DNA from: Hetaerina americana
Lineage: Eukaryota > Arthropoda > Insecta > Odonata > Calopterygidae
Assembly (NCBI GenBank): GCA_022747635.1
Contig: JAKTNV010000004.1
Span: forward strand, 24,763,179 to 24,827,178
DNA: 64,000 nt
Direction of reading: 5' to 3'
The position numbers and the translations under genes are program-made. Of this stretch, positions 56,126-64,000 are shown one piece after another (the first letter of the stretch is position 1; each line of letters begins with the position of its first letter). Under the pieces are notes generated by a model. The model searched no databases, was not told where the DNA came from, and saw only the letters and a list, made by a program, of their open reading frames with translations.

Positions 56126-57085
56126 TCCATATACTAGCAGCATATTCTAAACGAGGCCTAACCAGCGAAAGATAACATTTCTCTTTCACCTTTTCATCAC
56201 ATATACCCAGTACTCTTCGGATAAATCCTAACTTTTTGTTAGCTTATCCACAAATTTCCCGTATGTGCCACGAGAGGTCGTGAGTCAGGGTAACGCCTAG
56301 GCATTTAATTCAATTTACTCATCCCATGTCGGTGTTTCCAATGCAGTAGTCGTTCGTGTGGGAATTGGAATTTTTCTAAAAATTTATCATGACGCATATT
56401 TTGAAGTTTAATTTTAATTTCCAAGGGTCGCACCAGCATTGTATAGCATTATGGTAATCTGAAAATGCTGCTGTGTCCTCAGGATCGCGGATATCACGGT
56501 AAACCACTACATCGTCGGCAAATAAACGTATCTTACTGAGTAGGAATAAAAGAGGTCCCGTAACATTTCCCCGGAGGATAAGCTGAAGTGAATTCAACTG
56601 CATCAGATGCAACAGCATATGTGACCTCCCTTCGTACGCCGAGAATCAGAAAAGATAACCTCCATTCAATGCGTACATTTCAGATAATACATTTTTTATT
56701 TATTAATATATACCCAGCAAGCCACGGCCAGAGTGCTTGGCAGGGGGTGAAAACACACCAGGATAATGTTGACCCGGATATTTTTACCCTTACCGCGGTC
56801 GAACAATGTCATTATGATCCCCTATCGTTCGTGGAAAAAATGTCAACTTAAATCTATCTGTTCTACACTTAATCTCTGTAATTTTATTTGCATGATATCT
56901 CCTACCGTAGTGCGATTTGGCGAATAAAACATTTTCAACATCATTCCTTGAAGAGACGTCGTTTCAATCCTGCGAAAGGTTTAATCTTTTATTTCACCTT
57001 CGCTCCGCGAGTGATTCCGAGCCTAGCTGCTCTAATATTTTGGATACAGTATCAAAACAACGTTTTACAAATCTAACTAAATAAG
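56126..57085 (-). mobile_element. CR1/Jockey-like LINE fragments in reverse orientation
   Basis: Minus strand. RT block IRLFADDVVVYRDIRDPEDT near 56540 and WCDPWKLKLNFK near 56430, then downstream relics. The 56695-57085 part is a separate 3' end ending in TTGCTGGGTATATATTA. Head-on arrangement with the plus-strand LINE next to it. Confidence 0.65.
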
Positions 57086-57414
57086 GAGAATACAAATTTA
57101 TCTGGAAACACATTAAGCGCAATATATTCCCTGGACCCGATGAAATATTTTCAATCATGTATTATTAGAACAATGATGTATGATTAATAATGACATTAAT
57201 TATGTGCTATTAAAATAATATTATTACAAAATGTATAATAACCCCATCTTCCAACGGTAGGCGAAATCATGTCCACCAAAAAAGACGGATTATGTATTGG
57301 GAAGAAAAAATTTCGTGTGTCAGTTTTTCCAGGTGCGATAAGGGATCACAATTGCCTTGCCCGACCGCGGGAGTAGGAGAAAAAATCTGGTCAAAATAGA
57401 TCTGCTGTGTATTA

Positions 57415-57456
57415 ACCTCCAGCCGCACACCCTAGCGGTGGCTTGCAGGGCACTAA
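57415..57456 (+). repeat. LINE 3'-tail copy
   Basis: CCGCACACCCTAGCGGTGG then CTTGCAGGGCACTAATA, a diverged tail with the stem partly kept. The rest of 57090-57850 shows no recognisable feature. Confidence 0.55.
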
Positions 57457-57850
57457 TATTGTTTTTTAACTTTATATGTAACCATCCTCCACTTTCCACA
57501 TGCTCAAACTGGATTTAGCCATGCCAACGCACTTCCAATCAAACAGAGAACAGCAGACTTATGTTCCGTATGTCGCCGTCATGCAAGGTCAAGGTATGGG
57601 AAATGTCTTAGTATGAAATAACTCATCCCGATAGTAAGGAGTTATTCATGAAGAATCCGCTCGGTCTCCTCCTGGGTCAATCTGGCGTCACAAAGTTGCA
57701 ATCTTTGTTCACAATATTTATCGTTCCATCGAGAGAATATAGTGTTCCAAATAAGATTTTTACATCACTTTGAAAGAGCTAGTGAAAATTTTGGATAGAT
57801 ATTTTTTTACATATTTTAGTACCATACTCGTCATCGCTAGGCCGCGTGCC

Positions 57851-57864
57851 GGGGGGGGGGGGGG
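57851..57864. repeat. G14 homopolymer
   Basis: Fourteen consecutive G on the plus strand. Liable to sequencing and assembly error. Confidence 0.95.
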
Positions 57865-57929
57865 CAGATACTCTTTTAGGTGAAAGTATAGCAATTGAGA
57901 CGGCACGGTAGCAGGCAACGAGTAATCGG

Positions 57930-58560
57930 ACATGAGGTTAGTTGATATGTGAAAACCTATGGTTTATCGAAGTCTTTTCATTCTGTATTTGCTCTTTACG
58001 TTGCGTTCTTACTTGGGTTTTTTCCGACCAGCTTGGGATTTCCACTTTCCCCTCGCTTTCCCCATTTCCCTTGTCCCTGCATGACGGTGGCCCTCCCTTT
58101 TTCCCACCTTTGTGGACATTTAATGGTGTTCATTGTAAACATAAGCTTTCCTTGAAATGAAATGATGTTCTGTATCCTTTTTAAGCACGTAGGGCCGGGA
58201 GAGGGAAACAAAGGAATCCCCAAAGGTTCCCAATGCCTCCAAAGGTCCTCCTTGGCACACACCCCCTCCATAAAACTCCTAAGGCGAGAACGAAGGGAAA
58301 GATTCCTAATCTCGTCGTTTAAGGCCGACGAAATATGCTTTCCCGGGAAAAACCGGTGTCGTCTGTTTGCGCATTTCCTTTCATGGTGCCGACTGCCAAC
58401 CCCACTTGTACTTCAACACCGTAGATAGGAGCAAGAAAGCACCCCCTTAAACGGGGTTTCCGTATTGTTTTTATTATATTTCAATGTATATTTTATCAAT
58501 TCTTGTAAAACTGTGCTTTACGGAAATAAAAACCTTTAAACTGGAACTGAAAAACAACGC
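57930..58560 (+). other. Unassigned GC-richer block ending in an AATAAA
   Basis: Unlike its AT-rich surroundings, 58020-58440 is GC-richer with an open plus frame (58162-58428) of low-complexity, basic product. It ends near GGAAATAAAAACC at 58518, like the 3' end of a transcript or retroelement. No domain recognised. Confidence 0.3.
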
Positions 58561-59197
58561 TGTCGCACTTATATTTTTAACTGGAGAAGTCATTAAGCTT
58601 TAGTGGGAAAAAATTGATACTATGTTGCCTTATGAATACCTTTATGTGACGCATACACTTGATTACTGAGAAAAACTGAGAAAATATTGTAACTTTTTTA
58701 TTCATATGTAACAATTACTTGACGTGTTTTTCTTGATAATCAGTCAGACGCCGCCAAGACACGGAAATTGTCTTCCTTTAAATAAGAAAGAAACGGATCT
58801 TATCCGGATTCCATCATAAGTACTTCAAGCTCACGGGGCATATGAGTTTCCTTGCAGCAAAGTGAATGATGACGGCATCAAATGGTATTGTTAGATTCAA
58901 CCACTGCAATAAAATAACAGAGGTATATGCACCGTCGCACTCAAGACTCAAGCAGTCGTTCGTCGTATACGTGGTCACAATAACCCTTCAAGTGCGTGTG
59001 GCTGGGGCTTCTAGTTCACAGGGCATTCCACTTATACTGTTATGACAATGGCAACAAATGGTGTCCAACGCAAAACTATTCATTACCGGTAAAGTGTCCT
59101 CATTAGTCACCACGGTAAGTTCTTACCAAAATACAATCAAAGCTTGCGTGTTGCTGGGTGGCTTTCGTGCTGCATCCTGGGGCGCAGTTTTTTTTTG

Positions 59198-59304
59198 GTT
59201 TGTGGTATATGTGTTTGCATGAGTGTTGGATGAAGGGATTTTTGCATGATTGTGCGATTGTGCATGATGCGGCGGCTTGCGGGGTATTATGTAAATGTAG
59301 AAAG
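59198..59304 (+). repeat. LINE 3' end, internally deleted
   Basis: Carries the TATATGTGTTTGCATGAGTG / TTGGATGAAGGGATTTTTGC block also found at 55037-55100, then leaps to GCGGCGGCTTGCGGGGTATT and ATGTAAATGTAG. Confidence 0.65.
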
Positions 59305-59784
59305 TTATTCCATGGCAAAAGCAGCTTTTCGTAAAGTGCTCGCTGATTTCAGCAGAAAATGTTAAGGCTATTTCTAGGAAAACTTAGTCAACATTAATTT
59401 TTATCAAATATTTGGAGCCAAGTTACACAAAGATTGTGAAGTAGGTAACACAACGCCGGATTTAGTCGATAGAGGAAAGTACGCAGCAATTACAGGACAA
59501 TCTACGTGACATCAATTTCAGGCAAGGATATAGAACACATAATCACCACGACTATTAGGGGGCAGAACGACAGTATTGTTTGATGAAGACTCGGAATGGC
59601 CCTACAGTGGACAGATTCCACTGCTTAAAATAAGGCCTTCTATTTATAACGGTTCCCTGAGCCTTCTTTTTCTGGGTAATCTGCACAATCAAACTGACAT
59701 TTGTGTCGAGCTGTGTATTGGGATTGTGCATGTTTGACTGATGACCTCGGTTTTTCTTGGCAATATTTAGTATATTTATTTTTG

Positions 59785-60330
59785 ACCCGAATATTTTTAT
59801 CCCTACCGCCGCCGGACAACATCATTGGGATCCCTTTTCTTCGTGGGAAATTTGCACCTTAGTTCTATCTGTTCTACGTTTAACCTCTCTGATGCAATTC
59901 ACTTGATCTTTTCTGCCGTAGTACGATGACAGTAATAAAACATTTTCAACATATTCCTTGAAGAGACGTCATTTCAATTCCTGCGAGCGATTTAATCTGT
60001 AATTTAACTCCATTCCGTGAGTGATTCCGAGCTTAGCAGCTGTAATAATTTTCATGCTCTACTCGGTTTGTCATTACAATGTCTTACAAATCTAATCCCT
60101 ACCCACGCTGCACGCGATCCAAGTCGACAATAAATCCAACCTCGTGAGGATTCCATACTCTTGCAGCATTTTTTGAATGAGACCTAACCAGCGAAAGATC
60201 ACATTTCTCTTTCACCTTTTCATCGCATTAACCGAGGACTCTCCTATTAAATTCCAATTTTTTTGTTAGCTTCCCACATATCCCTCGTTCATGTTTCACC
60301 GAGGAAACGAAGGACATTAATTCCGTAGTT
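59785..60330 (-). mobile_element. LINE 3' fragment
   Basis: Third copy of the minus-strand family (see 54690 and 56695), extending further upstream in the element (AGACCTAACCAGCGAAAGAT near 60180, also at 56153). Confidence 0.6.
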
Positions 60331-60559
60331 AATCGGCCGATGATGTTTTGGTTCACAGAGATATCCGTAACCCTGAGGATATAGCAGCTTAACGCCTAGG
60401 GAAGCGTTTGCATTCGTATAAAATCCATTTATAGTAAGCTAGCAGCTTACAAACATCTAACAAAAATAACCATTACATGGTTATAATGCTTATCGTATTT
60501 TTCAATGTCATTTTTCTCACGGACGATAAACGATCAGAATAACGTGAGTAGTCACCCCC

Positions 60560-60600
60560 TGTCCCACACCCTAGCGGTGCCTTGCAGGGTATAATGTAAC
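60560..60600 (+). repeat. LINE 3'-tail copy
   Basis: TCCCACACCCTAGCGGTGCC then TTGCAGGGTATAATGTA, a diverged tail. Beyond it, 60600-61714 shows no recognised feature and presumably includes the 5' end of the transposon with the ORF that starts at 61715. Confidence 0.5.
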
Positions 60601-61714
60601 CTATCATTATTATAAATGAGTAAAAGCATTGTCAATCTAAAGACCCAATTAGGTTTGCCAACGTCTGCTCTTCTTTCTAAAATGACAATATATCTCACTT
60701 TGCCACTAGTTTCCGAAAGGAATTGTTACCCTATTAATGGGTGGCTTTATCCTCAAAAGGTAAACAACTATGCGCTAGCACAAAAACCCTGGCAAATGAC
60801 GAAGACATATCTAACTTAACCAAGAAAGGGTTATGAGGAAATACTTGAGAGAGGAGCCTGCAAAATGTGATAACCATAACGAAAACTCTGTCATCAATAT
60901 TGGGAAATAGAGCTACTGAATATCATGTCAATAACCTGTTTGCGCGTTAACATGAAATTCGTAGTAACTTGCAATGGAAAATGGCTATCCTCAGGTTACT
61001 TATTTTTATTTATCTTCACTAACGGTGACATTGGAAAAGCATATTATCCCCATTACGTGGAAATACATTGGTACAGAAAACTAAAAATGAACATATGTTA
61101 TGAACGGAACTTAACTTAATATTATGCGTTCCTTTTGGAATTCTGGCACCCTTGCTAACGTCTTGAGAAATCGATTCGAATATACCGCAAAAGCTTTCGC
61201 TGAGCGTTAACTATGCTTGAGAAAATGCATCGCTTTCACCCTTGCAGGAGAGAAAAGGGTCGAGGGAGGAGGGAAGGGTTAGCCGCAGAATAACGGGCCT
61301 TAGAGGAGTAAAACAAATTGCTTCTGGCAGTAGGTGGTTTGGGTATTCCTGGAAAACGGGATTCACAGATTTTTCAGGGTGACTCGAATCACATGGCCCT
61401 GTGCGGACATGCTTCATTGCTCTTTCGCATACGGACGAGGAACATAGCTGTTTCTACCAACTGCTGCTTCGTCTAACAGAGAGAGTGCGCCATCATCTGC
61501 TGTATATCTCGTTGATAAGTTGATTATATCCCTTCATTTGTGTTCCTTAGAGAAATTGATTATTTGTGAAATCGAATAGTTCTGCTTATATGCATCAGCA
61601 GTCACCGATTTTTATCCTCATAATCACTTTTTCTTGTCAATTTTTTCTTTTCCCTTTCCTGTGCATGTTTTTTCGTATTAATCTTGTCACTTTCTCCTAA
61701 TTAGTTCACTTTTA

Positions 61715-64000
61715 ATGGTGGAAATGACGTCTCCGAACAAGTGTGCCCTTAGTCCAAGTGCTGTGAGTGATTTTTTTATTTCGCGGGGGTTGGATTTCAT
61801 TACTTTGGAGACTGCTGGTTACATGGAAAGTACAATTTTTGGGGATGCCGCCTCCGAATTCCTTGGGGGTAACGACAAGACGAGAAGGCGTACGGTGTAC
61901 TACTTTTGGCGAAGGAATAAACAAGTGAGGACTTTATTCAAACAAGGGTGTCCATTGCGCAGTAGCCAGGTAGTAAGACGTCCATCCTCTGAATTAGTTT
62001 GCCGTAGACAGAAAATCAAGCGATATAAAAGATTGAAAGGGCTTGCCATAAGAAGTGGGTGGGATATGGAAAAGTTTATCAAACGAGGTTCCACTATGGA
62101 TAATAATAAGGAAGTGCTTGCGATTCCCCAAGATTCACGCATGCAAATGGAAGACGAAAGTTCAGTTACAGCCCAGAAAAGCATGAGAATAGGGAGAAAT
62201 TGGATACCGGGAGGGGTATTTGAAGGGCAGTTTCATTTTTCCCGTCAGGAGTGGGAGGAAATATTTGTGCAAGGAAAATTTGTTAAAGGGAAATGGACTA
62301 ATGTGCTAAGTAGAAAGTTCTTTACGATTAATTCGCGCTGTGTTCTTCTTGTCCGAGACTATCGCGTCCGAGGAGGCAACGGTAGTATTGTGATTCGGGC
62401 GTATTGTAAGCATAATGAGTGCAAGGTCTTTAATATAATGGTAGACGATCCAAGTATAAATGATAGTGGTGAGGTATTCTTAAGAGTTTTCAGCAAGGGC
62501 CAAGAGAAACATGGCACCGAAAAATTTTGTCGTCCTCTTCGTGGATCAGATAGAGATGCTGCAAAAGTAATTCTAAAGAAAGAGAAGCCATCTGTTTTCC
62601 GAAGTAGAGCGGTTTTATCTTCAGAAGAGGGTTCTTTGGAAAGTGGGAATTTGCAAGGCTTGTATTCTCTAAATGTTCTACAACGCGCGCGGATGGAGAG
62701 CAAAGCCGAAAAGGATTTCAGCAATAATCCCGTACATGATTTAATTCAAATGTTTATGGCACAGAAAAATGATGAGGAGAGATACATTCAATTCATAGGA
62801 CTCCCTTTAACAGTATACTGTTTTTCAACGAAGCAAGTTCGCCTTGTGGCTTCCTTGTCGAAAGGAAGCCGACCATATCTCCACCTAGATGCAACGGGGT
62901 CTGTCGTGAAACGCCTTCCCGGTTTTCAAAAACGCGTTCTTTACTACGCAGGAGTTGTTAATATAGGAAATGTAATTGTTCCCATTTTGGAGCTAATTAG
63001 CGATAGGCACAATGTCAATGCGATAGCCAACTTTCTTTTTCAGTTCCGTCATTTCGCTAGCTCCGTCACAAAAGTAAATTCACCTTTATTTAATGGCATC
63101 GTGTGTGATTTCAGTTTTGCCATTATTAATGCTGTAATTTTGGTTTGGTCACGTTGCACCCTCTCTCAGTATTTGTATGATTGTTATGCTATGTTGATTG
63201 GTAAGACGGATGCCAAAATTGAAGTTCCCGTGTTCATCTGTTGCGCTCATTTCATGCATTTAGTGGCGCGACATCTTGCGAAGGCTTATTCCAAAAAAAA
63301 AATCAGGAAATTCTTGGCAGCTGTAATTGGCTTCATGGTTACGTCAAATTCCATGAGCGTCTTGGAAAATATTTTTAAAAATTTCTCCATTATATTGAAA
63401 TGCGAGAGGCGTGGCGAGGCGGTGGATGCAGCTGTGTGTGAAATCCAAGGGATGGTTACGCAGAGCTCAGTGACTCCTTCAACTGTTTTCAGGAAAGATT
63501 TTTCCATTCCTCGGGTCCGTAATAGCCGCCTTTATAAGAGTAGTCCTTTTTATCTCCTTTTCACTGCCATTGCGGAAAATGCAAGCGTTGAGTGCTGTGG
63601 GGATCCAAATCCCTTTTTCAGTCCTAAATTTTTATCTACTTTCTTGAAGCATTTCCTACCGTTTGTACCTCTTTGGTCGAATATTATGAAGGGCATAGAT
63701 GAATTATCTTCATTTGGACCACGATATAGTAACGCAAGCGTGGAAAGGTGGTTCGGAATCGTGAAAAACACGATTCTAGATTATAATTTACATTTGCCGT
63801 GCGGTAGATTTTTGAGGGCAATCCAACCCCATGTCTTCTCTCGAACAAAGGAAATTATTTTACAAATCCCCCCCACACAAAGTAAACGCCGCAAGGCCAG
63901 TAAATTTGAAAGTATCGATAATTTTATGGCGGAGGAGCCTTGGGGAAAACGGAAACGAAGAACAGGAAAATTAAGGGTAACTTCTTTTACTGGAGAAGGG
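61715..64000 (+). CDS. MULE-like DDE transposase, open at the window edge
   Basis: At least 762 codons without a stop from ATG 61715 (in-frame stop upstream near 61679; ATG 61724 is an alternative). A C231-x4-C236 ... H266 block (AYCKHNECKVF...KHG) looks like the WRKY/FLYWCH-type zinc finger at the N-terminus of MULE transposases, followed by CRPLRGSDRD. Catalytic candidates: Asp392 in LHLDATGSVVK, Asp465 in GIVCDFSFAIINA, Glu677 in NASVERWFGIVK. A CxxH motif (CCAHFMH, Cys509, His512) lies between the second Asp and the Glu, as in MULE, hAT and related superfamilies. Basic C-terminus (GKRKRRTGK) could be a nuclear signal. Encodes a cut-and-paste enzyme; NOF-type MULE is my best guess, Zisupton-like is possible. 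No intron seen. Confidence 0.72.
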   Translation, partial: MVEMTSPNKCALSPSAVSDFFISRGLDFITLETAGYMESTIFGDAASEFLGGNDKTRRRTVYYFWRRNKQVRTLFKQGCPLRSSQVVRRPSSELVCRRQKIKRYKRLKGLAIRSGWDMEKFIKRGSTMDNNKEVLAIPQDSRMQMEDESSVTAQKSMRIGRNWIPGGVFEGQFHFSRQEWEEIFVQGKFVKGKWTNVLSRKFFTINSRCVLLVRDYRVRGGNGSIVIRAYCKHNECKVFNIMVDDPSINDSGEVFLRVFSKGQEKHGTEKFCRPLRGSDRDAAKVILKKEKPSVFRSRAVLSSEEGSLESGNLQGLYSLNVLQRARMESKAEKDFSNNPVHDLIQMFMAQKNDEERYIQFIGLPLTVYCFSTKQVRLVASLSKGSRPYLHLDATGSVVKRLPGFQKRVLYYAGVVNIGNVIVPILELISDRHNVNAIANFLFQFRHFASSVTKVNSPLFNGIVCDFSFAIINAVILVWSRCTLSQYLYDCYAMLIGKTDAKIEVPVFICCAHFMHLVARHLAKAYSKKKIRKFLAAVIGFMVTSNSMSVLENIFKNFSIILKCERRGEAVDAAVCEIQGMVTQSSVTPSTVFRKDFSIPRVRNSRLYKSSPFYLLFTAIAENASVECCGDPNPFFSPKFLSTFLKHFLPFVPLWSNIMKGIDELSSFGPRYSNASVERWFGIVKNTILDYNLHLPCGRFLRAIQPHVFSRTKEIILQIPPTQSKRRKASKFESIDNFMAEEPWGKRKRRTGKLRVTSFTGEG

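Noticed and set aside
57996..58428. Overlapping ORFs on both strands in the GC-richer block as a gene
   Set aside because: Low-complexity products, no domain, no splice signals that improve them; kept only as an unassigned block.
61712..63771. Several minus-strand ORFs at the right end
   Set aside because: All are antisense to the long plus-strand transposase frame, which carries the conserved motifs.

Overview
The window looks like a stretch of a large, AT-rich, intron- and transposon-heavy animal genome, most likely an arthropod and plausibly an insect. Reasons: two conserved animal genes broken into many small exons with GT-AG introns, several mariner lineages, tRNA-derived SINEs and decayed LINEs in the introns. 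The sequence alone does not fix the order or species.

Region by region. (1) 1-14123, minus strand: the first ten coding exons of a VPS13D orthologue, a lipid-bridge protein. It starts at ATG 14123, runs off the left edge, and gives about 795 residues with consistent splice phases. One intron (3205-752) uses a GC-AG pair. Its introns carry a CR1/Jockey-like LINE remnant, a SINE, an RTE-like LINE fragment and two internally deleted mariners. (2) 14124-19725: upstream region of VPS13D with a palindromic CRE-like site, then poorly recognisable intergenic DNA. (3) 19726-43761, minus strand: a complete ten-exon calpain-7 gene (about 840 aa, catalytic C312/H480/N500), with large introns holding RTE-like LINEs, two SINE-like families, a near-perfect palindrome, a mariner with 146-bp inverted repeats nested in a LINE, a (TA)n tract and a foldback element. 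(4) About 44320-51070: a roughly 6.7-kb satellite array of 174-bp and 200-bp units with higher-order structure, beginning about 0.6 kb upstream of the calpain-7 start codon. (5) 51584-52916, minus strand: a small spliced SGNH/GDSL-hydrolase-like gene (about 206 aa) with all catalytic blocks, visible only after joining six exons. (6) 53.5-61.5 kb: a zone of broken LINEs in both orientations, whose 3' ends share a GC-rich stem-loop tail, plus unassigned DNA. (7) 61715-64000, plus strand: a long uninterrupted ORF (at least 762 codons, open at the window edge) with the features of a MULE-like DDE transposase.

The genes do not form a functional cluster. VPS13D (organelle-contact lipid transfer) and CAPN7 (ESCRT-linked protease) lie head-to-tail on the same strand, and the SGNH gene follows beyond the satellite, also on minus. 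The most unusual features are the satellite's higher-order organisation, the open MULE-like ORF, the long-inverted-repeat mariner and the unannotated SGNH gene. I did not find convincing evidence of an entirely new multi-gene system.
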